Assembly: GCA_023053685.1 (NCBI GenBank)
Contig: JALIGW010000014.1
Coordinates: forward strand, 16,157,090-16,221,089
Origin: Diadophis punctatus similis
Taxonomy: Eukaryota > Chordata > Lepidosauria > Squamata > Dipsadidae
Length of the DNA stretch: 64,000 nucleotides
Reading direction: 5' to 3'
The notes beneath the pieces are model-generated. The model was not told the origin of the DNA, did no database searches, and saw only the letters and a program-made list of their open reading frames with translations. The first letter of the stretch is position 1. Each line of letters begins with the position of its first letter. The translations under genes were made by a program, and so were the position numbers. Shown here in pieces: positions 49,749 through 61,248 of the stretch.

Positions 49749-50700
49749 TAAAGTGACCAGATTTTTTTTTCTTCAAGCGGGACACCATTGACGGGGGTGG
49801 GTTTATCCATTTGAGTTTTGCCCTCTGCGCATGCGCAGAACGCTGCGCATGCGCAGAGGGCAAAACAGCAAATGTCGGCGTCCAGGTGAGGTGGGGGGGA
49901 GGGGGGGAGGCGGGAGGGCGCTTGGATGCCTGCAGCTCGCGACAGGTAAGCTGTCTCCTTTCCCCGTCTCCCGCCTCCCGTTCGTTGCTTGCCAGCCCAG
50001 CCGAAGGGAAGGCGGGAGGTGAGGAAAGGCCTCCCGAAAGGAGGGGAGGCTTCGGGAGCCCGCCTCCCTTTCGGCCCGAAAGGGAGGCGGGCTCCCGAAG
50101 CCTCCCCTCCTTTCGGGAGGCCTTTCCTTGCCTCCCGCCTTCCCTTTGGCCGGGCTGGCAAGCAACGAACGGGAGGCGGGAGACAGGGAAAGGAGCAGCC
50201 GGCAGCTTACCTGCTCCAAGCATCCAAGCGCCGCGGTCTCCCGGTCACCCGCCCGGCCCCAGGGCAACGGCGGCAGCGAGGAGACGGGGGGAAGAAAGGG
50301 GAGGGGGACGAGGAAGGGCTGTTTGCGCCGCTCGTGACGTAAATTCAAAGCGGCGACGGCTCCTCGTCCCTCACCCCTCCCAACAGCAGCGGCGCCTCCG
50401 AGGGCGGGGCTAGGGATGGGGCAGGGGAAGGAGAGGAGGAGCAGCCTCCCTTCCCCCTCCCCCCAGCTTCCAGCCGCCGCCGGAGGAGTCAACAACGCGG
50501 GACGCCCGCCCGCCGCCAACGCTGCCCACAGCCGGCCCGAGCTGAGAGGCCTGCTGCCTTTCAGGGCGATTTTTTGAAAGAATGCCCTAGTCGGGCATTC
50601 TTTCAAGAAATCGGGACTTTTTAAGAGGGCGGGCGGGACGCGGGACAAATGGTGAAAAAGCGGGTGTGTCCCGCCAAAATCGGGACGTCTGGTCACCTTA
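49749..50700 (+). mobile_element. hAT-type element (TAAGGTGACCAGA ends) nested inside 49712-51053
   Basis: Starts TAAAGTGACCAGA and ends TCTGGTCACCTTA; 8-bp TSD CACAAGTG at 49741-49748 and 50701-50708. The GC-rich interior contains palindromes at 49815-49866 and about 49918-50230. The long open frames here (up to 371 residues) are palindrome and GC artefacts. A relative lies at 60633-61248. Confidence 0.9.
49815..50230. repeat. Two long inverted repeats within the nested hAT
   Basis: A short palindrome is centred near 49840 (GCCCTCTGCGCATGCGCAGA arms). A long one is centred near 50074, with arms of about 150 bp containing GGAGGCTTCGGGAGCC and its complement. Confidence 0.88.
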
Positions 50701-51199
50701 CACAAGTGGCACGCGGAGCCATATCGGTGGGCACGCAAGCTCAGGTCCGGCGTGCATGTGTGCACCAGCCGGCTGATTTTCGGGCCTTCTGGGCCCACTG
50801 GGAGTCTGGAAACAGGCTGTTTCCAGCCTCCAGAGGGGGTGGGGAAGGCCATTTTCGCCCTCCCCAGGCTCCTAGAAAGGCTCTGGAGCCTGGGGAGAGC
50901 GAAAAATGGGCGTGCCATTGCATGCTGGGAGCAGGGGGATCATGCATGCATGTGTGGGGGTGCATGGAATTATGAATGTGGGCACACACACACGTGATCC
51001 TCCACATTCCGCCCCCTTTTGGCATGCAAACCAAAAAAGGTTCGCGATCACTGTTCTAGTCCAATGTTTGATAGGCTTTATACATCTGAAGGCACTCTTC
51101 CTCTCTTTAGACATAGATTTTTTTAAAATACAAGGGGGACTGAATCAATGAGACTCAAAGGCTACTCTTCTTGAATCAGGAGTTACGGGAATGTGCTTT

Positions 51200-52125
51200 T
51201 GCTGCTCGACCTGAGAAGAAGAGGATCTTTAAGCAAGTCTCGAAAGATAATACTGCTTTATACCACGCTAGTGAGGCCACACATGGAATACTACGTCCAG
51301 TTTTGGTCATGACAATAAAAAAAAAGATGTTGAGACCCTAGAAAGAGTACAGAGAAGAGCAACAAAAATGATAAGGGGTCTGGAGGCTAAACCATATGAT
51401 GAACGGTTAAGAGAACCATGTATGCCTAGACTAATGAAGAGATGATATGAGAGCCATCTTCCCATACTTAAAAGGCTGGGTCAATACACGAGCACGTAAT
51501 AGATTCAAACTAAATGTAAAGTGCTCCAAACTCGACTGCAGAAAATACGACTTCAGCAACAGAGTGATCAATGCCTGGAATACGTTACCTGACTCTGTGG
51601 TTTCTTCCCCAAACCCCAAAAACTTTAACCTTAGACTGTCTACAGTCGACCTCTCCTCGTTTCTAAGAGGTCTGTAAGGGGCGTGCATAAGCGCACCAGC
51701 GTGCCTACCGTCCCTGTCCTACTGTCCTATTGTCCTCTTTTATCGTTATTTTTTACTTATGTTTATACAAACTACTACTATCCTATATATGTTTGACAAA
51801 TAAATAAAATAAATAAAAATAAACTTATTCTCCGAAGCACCAGAAACCAGGACAAAAAATAACAGGTAGAAACTTGTTAAAGAGAGATCCAACCCAGAAC
51901 TAAGGAGGAATTTCCTGACAGTGATAGAACAACGAATCCATGGAAGAGCTTGCTTCCTGGAGCCATGGGTGCTCTATCATTGGAGGTTTTCAAGAAAAAA
52001 TTGGACATTCAATTATCCGGAATGGTATAAGGACTCCTGCCTTGTGCAGGGGGTTGGACTAGAAGGCATCCAACCCAGTAACTCTCCTTCCAGCCCTAGG
52101 ATTCTATGTTCTATGATTTCTGTCA
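51200..52125 (+). mobile_element. CR1 LINE copy split by another LINE
   Basis: CR1 reverse-transcriptase C-terminus at 51200-51476. It resumes at about 51829 (TTATTCTCCGAAGCACCAGA) and ends at 52030-52125 with GGGGGTTGGACTAGAAGGC. Confidence 0.82.
51477..51828 (+). mobile_element. LINE 3' end (same family as 38265-39573) inside CR1
   Basis: Encodes CRKYDFSNRVINAWNTLPDS and NLRLSTVDLSSFLRGL, then GGGGCGTGCATAAGCGCACC and an AAATAAATAAAAATAAA tail. Confidence 0.85.
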
Positions 52126-53061
52126 TCAGTTTTTCTTCTAGGACTCCAGGGCTAGACTCCAAACTTAAGGGAAAACCATTGTAACAAAGCGTATGTTTGC
52201 AAATGAATGGGTGTAAACAGTTTTTACAGAACCAACACAGAGGCAGATTTTACGCTTCAGAGTGAGATCTTCTTCCCAGGGAGCACAAAAGGGGAAGAAA
52301 ATCTGCCTTGCCTCACCAAAACGTGGACCCTCTGGCCCCCTGAGTTGGTCTCTTTTTCTCAACCAGAAAGTTACGCTGCCAAGACGGCCGCTTCAGACTA
52401 GAAGTGGCAACCGCGCAAGGTTCGGAGGAGGGCATCTCTTTGAGCTCCTTCCATGGCCCAAAAACTAGAAGCCTCCTCACTCTGTGGCGAGGCTTTTTTG
52501 GTTTTAAAACATAACACGACAAGATCGCTTTAGCAAGAATGCAAGGAGTCTTTCCAAACAGGATGCAAGATGGCCAAAGTGACATCCTGAAAGCAGGCGT
52601 ATGCATCCGGGCTAGCAGGACTTACGGGCATCCATCTGTCCCTGACTCACAAAATGTACCATGAGATGTAGAAGAGAAGGGCAACTGGAGCTCGGCTGAG
52701 GAACCCACTGCACCCGTTCCAGATGTGAGCTTGCTCCTGCATATTACCAAGAACCCACTGGGTGAAGGTGCCACAGGAAGGAGCCAATCTCCTTATTTAT
52801 CTGACCTTTGTATGTGCCATCTTGCTCTCAACAAGCCAGCCCACCGCAGCATGCAAACACCTCATTGCCCCCCTCCCCTTTCCCTCTGCAGGAAGGAGAA
52901 GGGCTGGGTCCCTGCAGGATCAGCCAGGATGGACTTTCCGGAGAGGAGTCTGGCTCTTCCTGGGATGGGCCCTTTTCAGTTCTGGGATTTTCTTTGAGTT
53001 TTATTTGGCTGCTTTATTTGCTGTTGCCTTCTAGGAAACTGCTAAAGCCTTTAAAGAAGAG
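52126..53061. other. Unassigned sequence
   Basis: Several overlapping open frames of 60-100 residues; none has a recognisable domain or splice support. Confidence 0.35.
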
Positions 53062-53290
53062 ATTTATTATTATTTATTTATTTATTTATTTATTATTAGG
53101 TTCTTCTATGCCGCCCTACTCCCTAAGGACTCAGGGCGGCATACAACATTTTAAGAGAACACTAAACAATAAACGTATTTAAAAACAGTTTTAAAAAGTT
53201 AAAAAAGACATCCAGCAACGTACATACAGGGGGAGATCTCTGATATAAAATTGTCTCAGACCCCTGCCTGCAGGAAGAGCCATGTCTTAA
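53062..53290 (-). mobile_element. L2-like LINE 3' end with (TTTA)n
   Basis: Complement of the GCCGCCCTGAGTCC 3' region, same as 27115-27585 but shorter. Confidence 0.75.
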
Positions 53291-53690
53291 TGATCATGTC
53301 TTAAAGATCTGTGGAGGACATCCATCGGCTGGCCCTCCTTCCATCTGAACAAAGCTGTGTTCAAGATTTTAAAAACTATGCATGTGATATTTTTAGCAAT
53401 TATTTCCTGTTTATAAGCAACTTTAAAAAAAATGCTTTCAAACAGTTCCAAGGTAAGTCCAGGAGAGAGAGCTATTTTTTTGCCACTTCCTGTTTTAATG
53501 CCACGGAAGGCCGAGAGGGAGAGGGCATCTTCCACCCCAAGAACACACCAGGAGCTGCCAATAAATATCTTGAGCTGGGCATTCCTGTGATGCCTGACAC
53601 GCCTGGTACATGTCTTCAAATGTGAGCCGAGTGTGGAACAAGAAAAGTTGTAACAAGAAAAGAAGCTAGGCAGGAGCCCAGGTGGCATAC

Positions 53691-53767
53691 CTGAGCAGGC
53701 TGTAGCTAATGGTCTCCTGGATGAGTTGAGGCATTGCTGAAAAAGGTTGGTTTCCCCAGGTAAAAGG
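53691..53767 (-). other. Candidate 5' coding exon upstream of STARD8
   Basis: On the minus strand a strong polypyrimidine tract ends CCCCTGCAG, followed by 77 nt with an ATG at 53734 and a donor AG/GTATGC. The peptide is MPQLIQETISYSLL plus two bases. Spliced to the exon at 42446-42516 it would continue in the frame containing GFPHYVQLRE. There is no homology support, and a two-base phase match has a one-in-three chance. Confidence 0.3.
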
Positions 53768-53904
53768 CTGCAGGGGAGAGGAAAGGAAGACACTTCAAAC
53801 TTGAGGGTGCAACCAGAAGACAGATATTTTTTAGATACAAGAAAAATCCCAAAGATCCTGGGAAGACCTTTGGTTTCCTGGAGCAAAGCTTGTCTCAGTG
53901 AGAA

Positions 53905-54715
53905 GATAACTGGACGCAGTATTCCAAGGGTGGTCTCATTAGAGCGGTACTATCACTTCACATGATCTTGATGTTCTTCTGTTGATGCAGCCCAGGACTG
54001 CTTTTTTGGCAGCTGCAGCCTTCTGCTGGCTCATACTTAAGTGGTGGTTGACTAGGAAACCTAATTCCCTCTCACAGTCGCTACTATTGAGCCAAGTGCC
54101 ACCTATTCTATACGTGTACATTTGGGTTTCCTTGTCTTAGTGTAAAATCTTACTTTTCTCACCACTGAATTCAGGGGTGGGTTCTACTTACCTTCCCTAC
54201 CGGTTCGCATCACGTCAGAAGTGAGTGCGCGCCGACATCATGTCGCGCAAATGACCCTCTGCGCACGCGCAGAGGGTTCTTTGCCAGTCTCTTTCAAGGA
54301 GCAGCGACTGGAGAACCAGTTCGGGGGAGTGGCCTTATTGTTAGATAAGGCCTAGTATTCAAGTCTGTCAAGATCCTTCTATCTCTTGCGCTCCTCTTCT
54401 GGAGTGTTGGCAACTCCTCTCAATATGGTGTCATCTGCAAATTTGATGAGTTCCCCTTCTACCCCCTCATCTAAATCATTTATAAAGATATTGGAGAGTT
54501 CTGGGCACAAGGCAGAACCTTGGGGTATCCCACTGCATGCTTCCCTCCATGTAGATGTAGCTCCATTGAGGATTACACGTTGAATGTGGTTCTTCAACCA
54601 ATTGCAAATCCATCTGGTGGTGATACTGTCTATCCTTCATTGTTCTATCTTATCAAGAAGAAGGCTGTGGTCTACTTTGTCAAATGCCTTACCGATGTCC
54701 ATGTATACTAAAGGT
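53905..54715 (-). mobile_element. CR1 LINE fragment interrupted by a hAT piece
   Basis: Minus strand encodes GGTWLNSSDCERELGFLVNH and, on the far side, STWREACSGIPQGSALCPEL and ELIKFADDTILRGVA (FADD box). The break at about 54168-54335 is hAT-derived. Confidence 0.85.
54168..54335 (+). mobile_element. hAT-type element fragment with short palindrome
   Basis: Starts CAGGGGTGGGTTCTACTTAC inside CR1. It contains the hairpin CCCTCTGCGCACGCGCAGAG. The right end is not preserved. Confidence 0.6.
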
Positions 54716-56232
54716 AAAAGGTAAAGGTTTCCCTTTGCAATGATATTCAACTCCAGGGAGTGATGTTGATCTCCATTTCTTGGCTGAGGGAGCCAGCGTC
54801 TCCATGGAACTCCACATTTAACACACAATTTCATGCTCTTCCCAAACCAGTAAACATGCAGGACTTCAAGACACAAGAAGCTACGAGAATAGTTGGGTTT
54901 CCACAACCCACTTGATCCAGTTTAGTGCAGCCTGGCACATTATGCCACCCAGCCATTCAATGCACAAGAAGTAGACACTGTCTTGCAACCTGTGCACATT
55001 CCAGCAGAAATTCTCTAGCTCTTTGCTTCTGCTTGGTATGCCAAGTCTAATGCCCACTTGGCAAAGGAAGAGCTTGCTATTCGGTTGCCAGATGACTGAA
55101 AGTGAATCATAAGAGGCCTGAATGTTTTGGGAAAAATTCTGCCCTGGGCAAAATAGCAGCCACACGAATCTTCAAAACCCAAGCATGCGTCTAAATCTGT
55201 CACTCCATTCCACCTGTCCAAGGTTTTGTTGCGGCTTCACCTGCCATCCTGCTGTGCCCGTCTCCTGAATTTGCAAAGCAAATATCCCTTGGCAAATCAG
55301 ATTGTTTTTACTAGAATTACTACTGGGCAAAATGTCTCTTTTATCTAGAGGAAACTGTTTCCATCATGCAATTTATTAGTTCAGAGTTCTTTTTTTTAAA
55401 AAAATAATTCACTTGAGCTAATGCATGCTAAACTGAGTCAGTCCACTATGAATTCTGTGATTTTCCATTTCAATTACGTTTGCAGATTTATCCAATTAGA
55501 TGAATTAGTGAAAGCATATATCAATATGCTTTGCGGCCAACTGTACGTTGCAATCTAGGGGCCAGCCTATTTAGGTAAAACAAATCCAGAAAACCTGAGC
55601 TGGAAAAGAAAAATGTGGCGATCCTCAGATCTGATAAGGAACAAACTGGCTTCCCAGCTGGAAGGGTGGCGAGTCCACCTGGGTTCATTTTGACCCGTTC
55701 AGGCTAGAGAAACCCAGGGTCCCTCCTGCCCCCCCCCCCGGTGAAGGCAGTTGAAGGGGGCTGAACCTAGGAAACGGATGTGGAAATGGGGTACCTGCAA
55801 AATATGACGACCAGGACAGACAAGACAAGACTATGAGTGGAATCCATGAGAACCATGTTGTTGAGTCTTATCTGTAACATCAGGAGTCATCGGTGAGGAA
55901 GGGCAGGACAGGGGACTGCGAGAGGAAATCAAGTGGAGGAGGTTTGCCGAAGGACCAGGGAATGATCACAAGTCGGACAGTGGCTAGACACACCCTTTCA
56001 GTCCACAATGGCCAAAAACTCACGCAGGCCAGTTGCGGGGCTCTGACAAAGGGTGGGTCCCTTGGTTCATTTGGTTGGCTGTGTATTTTTCAGTACTCTT
56101 GGAACGTTTTCATTCATTGAGATGTCACTTTAATGTACAAGCTAATTAATTGCATGGAGGTGTGGGAGACATTACAATGTTTCTTTTTCTCCCCCTGCCC
56201 TGCCATTCCTTAATTTCCAAAAAGAAAATATA
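54716..56232. other. Unassigned sequence
   Basis: No exon or element recognised. The open frame at 54881-55165 (minus) has no known domain. Confidence 0.35.
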
Positions 56233-56240
56233 ATATAGAA

Positions 56241-56621
56241 CAGTGATGGCGAACCTTTTTTGGTTCGCGTGCCAAAAGGGGGGGGAGTGCGGGGGGTCAT
56301 GCATGTGTGTGCCCACACCCATAATTCCATGCCCCCCCGCACATGCCCGCGTGACCCCCCCTTTCCCCCCGCTCCCGGCACACCCGTTTTTCGCTCTCCC
56401 AAGGCTCCAGAGCCTTTCTAGGAGCCTGGGGAGGGTGAAAATGGCCTTCCCCACCCCCTCCGGAGGCTGGAAACAGCCTGTTTCCCCACTCCCAATGGGC
56501 CCAGAAGGCCCGAAAATCAGCTGGCTGGCACACACATGCGCGCCGGACCTCAGCTCGCATGCCCAACAATATAGCTCCGTGTGCCACTTGTGGCACCCGT
56601 GCCATAGGTTCGCCATCACTG
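56241..56621 (-). mobile_element. hAT element, GTGATGGCGAACC ends
   Basis: CAGTGATGGCGAACC at the left, GGTTCGCCATCACTG at the right; 8-bp TSD ATATAGAA at 56233-56240 and 56622-56629. Orientation is relative to 49712-51053. Confidence 0.93.
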
Positions 56622-56629
56622 ATATAGAA

Positions 56630-57484
56630 CCTATTTCTTGGGAAAAAATACATTGGAAGCAGACGTTCTTCTCCAGGAAATAATGCTGCTGCAGCTGCTG
56701 GCAGCCACCAAGGGCTTCCCTTGCTCCTCTGCAATCCCACCAATTACACACACACACACACACACACCCTGCTTTTTCAGAACTACACATTTTTACAGTA
56801 GCACAAAATATGGGGGAGATGAAAATGCAAATCAGAAGTTCAGCCTGAGAGGAAAATGGAAGTTGCCATGGAAGACCAGTCAAAAGGGGGAAAAATATTC
56901 CACCCATATGTAGGTGTTCTCCAGACGATGCAATGACGCAGTGCCCATTTGGCCTGGTAATTCTGCCCATCATTCATGTGCTGCCAAGAGGAACTTGCCG
57001 GCACAGACTTCTGCTCACAATGCAACTGGAAGGAAGATTAAAAGGACAATCATAATCCCCTTTAATGAACTTTGTGGGCAAGCAAAGAACAACCTAAAAA
57101 TGGCCACCGGATACAGATCAGCATTCTGGGTTAAATGGTAGACTTTGGATTCACGTTAGTTCAGAGAAAGCTTTGCTATAAAACGTCTCCAAATACGTCA
57201 TATTTGCAACTGTGCCCATATATCTAACTTTTCCTAATGATTCTTCCTAGCATAATGTCTCTTTCTACATAACTTTCAGGTATATATTTTTGTGAACTTT
57301 TTTGATGGCGAGGAACAGCTTTTTCAAAATCAAAGTGCAGGATTTGAAGGATAATTGAATTTCATATTCTGCATTAGTTCAATTAAAAAAAGAACTAGTT
57401 ACATTTACATTCAGGTTTCTTCCTGTTAATTAATGAACTTTGTTTTCATGTTTGTGTTTATAGTGTTTAAGCCCTAAGTAATTT
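56630..57484. other. Unassigned sequence with (AC)n
   Basis: A short (AC)n run lies at 56745-56768. The remainder is unassigned. Confidence 0.4.
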
Positions 57485-57600
57485 AGAACATAGAATCTTA
57501 AGGCTGGGAAGGACCTCAGAGATCTTCTAGTCCAGCCCCCTGCTCAAGGCAGGAGACCTTATACCACCCCCTGGGCAGTTGTCCAATTTACTGTTGTGGT
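57485..57600 (-). mobile_element. CR1 3' end fragment
   Basis: AACATAGAATCTTAAGGCTG and GATCTTCTAGTCCAGCCCCC, minus strand. Confidence 0.7.
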
Positions 57601-57924
57601 TTCATTGAAGACTCTTAACTTCTGCCCATTTTAACTGCTCTGGGTTTCTCCAGAAACAAAAGAGCAACTCAGAAACAAAATAAAAGCTTTGGCTTTTACT
57701 GTATGCCCTGGAGGGAGGGGCCACCTAAGACCACTTGTGCTGATCAACCAGGACATTTTTATTCCACAAAATACTCATACTGCTGACTAGACTAAAAAAA
57801 ACAAAACACCAGAGGCCCTTCAGGAATCCACTTGGAATCAACTGCCCAGTCCTTGCAGAACTGAGAGGTCAACAAAAGTTTAAAACTAACCAGACAGCGA
57901 TTTGTTCACAATAAAAAGTGAAGA

Positions 57925-57942
57925 TTCTCTCTCTCTCTCTCT
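57925..57942 (+). repeat. (CT)n microsatellite
   Basis: Short CT run leading into a C-rich stretch. Confidence 0.8.
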
Positions 57943-58274
57943 CCCCCTCCCCCCCTATTATTTAGCGTATGGCATACAATGTCAGGGAAATCTACACATG
58001 CTAGACATAATGCAGTCCTGACAGCCGAAATTGCTAGCTCCTCCGCTGGTCTTGTGTTGCCTCGGGTCCAGCCAGGTCCAGCGCCAGCTTCCGCACTCCG
58101 CACACACGAACCTTTTAAATTTTAAATGTAAAAACCCTATGTATGTTGGTGAACTCTGGATTGCTGATAGCTATTAGGAAGGAAATGTTTTATTTATTCT
58201 TTTATTGCTTTTAAAATAATGACAAAAGAGAAATGGAAAAGGAGAAATGGAAAAAAGTTAGAACGTGCTTTTAA

Positions 58275-58690
58275 AAGAAAGCACATGAAGAATGGTTGCA
58301 GGATTTGGGTTTGGATAGTCTAGAGAAAAGAAGGACAAGGGAGGACTATGGGACAGTAGTATAGTATTTGAGAGGTTGCTACAAAAAGGAGGGGATCAAC
58401 TTATTTATCAAAGCACCAGAAGGCAGGACAAGAAACAAAGGATGGAAACTAATCAAGGAGAGAAGCAACCTGGAATTAAGGAGAAATTTCCTAATAGTGA
58501 GAACAATTAACCAGTGGAACAGCTTGCCTTCAGAAGCTGTGGGTGCTTCATTACTGGAGGTTTTTTGGAAGAGGCTAGAGTCAGTAACTTGTCTGAAATG
58601 GTATAGGGTCTCCTGCTTGAGCAGGGGGTTGGACTAGAAGACCTTGAAGGTCCCTTCCAGCTCTATTCTGATTGATTGATTGAACGCAGC
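58275..58690 (+). mobile_element. CR1 LINE 3' end
   Basis: Encodes MRGCYKKEGINLFIKAPEGR and RTINQWNSLPSEAVGASLLE, ending GGGGGTTGGACTAGAAGACC. Confidence 0.85.
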
Positions 58691-59036
58691 TAGGCGTTTC
58701 CCACCGAAGTGATACCCATTTATCTAGGTGCAATATTGCATGCTTTCAAACTGCTGGGGGAGCAGGAGCCATGGAGCGAGGGGCAGGAGCTCACCCTGTC
58801 TCACGGAGCCAGACTCAAATCGCTGGAGTGCAGACCATTTCTGGCTGGCAGTTCCAGAATCATTAAGCCGCTGCACCTCTGTGTCCCCTTACCTAGCAGG
58901 TCAATCACACACACTGTACCATGAGTAGGTCAATTACCAACTTAGTAAAGAACCCATGGCTGTCATGATAAGATCCTGAAACACACTCAAAAAGCCAGTG
59001 TGGGAAGCCCCCCCACTCCTAGAAGAATGAAATATT

Positions 59037-59420
59037 TTGGGGAATATTAAAGAGGCAGAATATTATAAAGGAGAAATGGAGAAACATGTTCTTAGAGGCA
59101 GAAAGCAACCCCCAGTCTTTCTTAATAGCCCACAGCAGATGCCAGCACTTAAGGAGATAGAGAGCTTATTAAAAGAGGAAGCCAACTATCTAGATGGCTC
59201 CACTCATAAGCAAAGCAAACACTGCAGGCAGAAATCCATTCAAGACAGGATATTTCAAAACTCCTTGCAGCAAAGTTTGACAGATAACAAAAGCAGACTG
59301 CTAGGATTGGAACAAGCAGCCCATCACCCAAGATCCAACACAGGACGAAAGCCATTAGCCACAATGGGAATTGCCCAGCACCCTTTTAGAAACACAAAGT
59401 CCATATTACACAAATCCTAA
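59037..59420 (+). other. Orphan 127-residue open frame
   Basis: Polar, lysine- and glutamine-rich translation (EIESLLKEEANYLDGSTHKQ) with no recognised domain. It may be chance or a retroelement remnant. No splice signals were established. Confidence 0.2.
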
Positions 59421-59512
59421 ACTTCAAAGTTACAGAAACTATAAAGATCCATTCACCTATTCAGCCATTTGGTCAGCCGTCCCAGAATTGCATATGGTCG
59501 GTGGTTCTAGTT

Positions 59513-59813
59513 CCGTGACGGCGAACCTATGGCACACGTGCCGGAAGTGGCACGCAGAGCCATCTCTCCGGGCACGCCAGCCATCGCCCGTTGGCTCTTC
59601 CAGGTTCCAGCACACACATGCACGCCAGCCAGCTGGCCTTCGCATGCACATGCGCACCAGAAACCAGAAGACCAGGTGACCAGTGCGCATGCGCACCCCG
59701 GAAACCAGAAGCTCAGCTTCCCAGCATGCACGCTAGGGAACTGCTCTTCCAGTTTCCGGTGCTCCCCCGTGCACGCGCGCTCCTGTTTTGGCACTTGGTG
59801 CTGAAAAACACTG
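59513..59813 (+). mobile_element. hAT element, GTGATGGCGAACC family
   Basis: CCGTGACGGCGAACC to AAAAACACTG; 8-bp TSD TTCTAGTT at 59505-59512 and 59814-59821. Confidence 0.9.
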
Positions 59814-59929
59814 TTCTAGTTCATCAATAAAGGGAACCTTTTTTTTCCAATCAGCCCCCAGTCTCCATTTTATTTCCAGTGCCTTTCTCCCAGCTTGGAA
59901 CTGGACCTGGGTTTTTCTTCCAACACCAG

Positions 59930-60035
59930 TAACCCAGATTGTTGGGGTCTGTATGCTGAACTCTGTAAACCGCTTAGAGAGGGCTGTAAAGCACTATGAA
60001 GCGATATATAAGTCTAAGTGCTATTGCTATTGCTA
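59930..60035 (+). mobile_element. Sauria-type SINE 3' fragment
   Basis: Only the tail half is present: AACCCAGATTGTTGGGGTCT to TATAAGTCTAAGTGCTATTG. Confidence 0.75.
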
Positions 60036-60335
60036 ACTCTGTCAAGAGTGAGATGAACAGTTCAATCAGGAACTGAGGCCTCCCAGAGACAAGTGAGACA
60101 ACCCTCATGGGCTCAGCCATAAGAATGGTAGGCCCATGGCAGGGGATTGACCCTCACAGAATGTTGCTTATATAAAGGAAATCCCTCCCCCCCTGCCCCT
60201 TCCCATACCATAAAAGGACAGCAACCCCCTCCTCTCATTCGAAAGGAGCATTCAGAAGAGGTGAACCCTCTAGAGCAGTCCCCTCCAGGCCAATCTACCA
60301 AGGACAGTTTACTGCCCATGAAACGCTCCAGAGAT

Positions 60336-60392
60336 ATCCATCCATCCATCCATCCATCCATCCATCCATCCATCCATCCATCCATCCATCCA
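60336..60392 (+). repeat. (ATCC)n microsatellite
   Basis: About 14 ATCC units. It produces the repetitive open frames seen on both strands here. Confidence 0.97.
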
Positions 60393-60632
60393 AGAATGGG
60401 CACTGTGCTCCTCACAGCAGGTTACTCTCCCCAACTGCACAGAGCTCAGAGCAAAGGCCAGCCTGGGTTGGATCAAAGAACCTTTCAATCTAGTCTCAGA
60501 CCAGATTAGGCTAAAAAATGGAGGTGTGTAAGTTTGCAGCTCAGCACACAGTGGGAAACTTAGCCCCTGTTTTAGCCTGCTGTGTGAACCATTCCAAGCA
60601 ATAACTAGAATGGACCGAAAGATCTCCAAGGT

Positions 60633-61248
60633 TAAGGTGACCAGATTGTAATATTTGTAAAGCGGGACACATTGACGGGGGGGGGGGGGTTTCTAGGGGA
60701 GCAAGACGGGAGGGGTCCGTCTCTCTTATCCTGCAGCTTTGTGCACCCTGCGCAACACCCCCCCTTCATCGCAGCAAGGGGTGGGTTCCTACCGGTGCGG
60801 GCTTGCCTGTTCGTCGCCGCAGAGCTGAAGAAGCTGGTAGCGTTCGCAGCGCGGGGCTTCCCCGCCCGCTTTCCCCGGCCGCCGGGACGCCGCCATTTGC
60901 GTTCTTTTGCCCTCTGCGCATGCGCAAAGCGTTCTGCTTGCGCAGAGGGCAAAAGAACGCAAATGGCGGCGTCCCGGCGTCCCGGGAAAGCGGGCGGGGG
61001 AAGCCCCGCGCCGCAAACGCCACCAGCTTCTTCGGCTCTGCAGCGACGAACAGGCAAGACCGCCGCTGCCCCTCTCACTGCCCTCCCTCCCCACCTGGCA
61101 GGAGGAGGCAGGCGAGGCAGGAGGCAGAGGGGTGTGCAGGGCAAATTCAAATTCAAAAAGCGGGACTTTTTTGAAACGCCGCGGGACGCGGGACAAATTA
61201 TTAAAAAGCGGGACTGTCCCGCCAAAAGCGGGACGTCTGGTCACCTTA
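60633..61248 (+). mobile_element. hAT-type element (TAAGGTGACCAGA ends) with internal palindrome
   Basis: TAAGGTGACCAGATTG to GTCTGGTCACCTTA; 8-bp TSD TCCAAGGT at 60625-60632 and 61249-61256. It contains a palindrome from about 60779 to 61060, centred near 60931. Its left end resembles the GGGGTGGGTTCCTACCGG hAT group, so it may be a nested insertion. Confidence 0.9.

Larger units (their letters stand above)
49712..51053 (+). mobile_element. hAT element (GTGATGGCGAACC ends) interrupted by another hAT
   Basis: Ends CCGTGATGGCGAACC and GGTTCGCGATCACTG; 8-bp TSD TTCTAGTC at 49704-49711 and 51054-51061. It lies in a CR1 3' end (GGTTGGAAAGGACC at 49690). Relatives at 56241-56621 and 59513-59813. 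Confidence 0.9.

Noticed and set aside
49803..50918. 371-residue open frame on the minus strand and overlapping long frames on both strands
   Set aside because: It runs through two nested hAT elements and a GC-rich palindrome. Mirror-image frames on both strands show that it is an inverted-repeat artefact.
60113..60629. Frames with repeated WMDG or IHPS units
   Set aside because: Translation of the (ATCC)n microsatellite, not a repeat protein.
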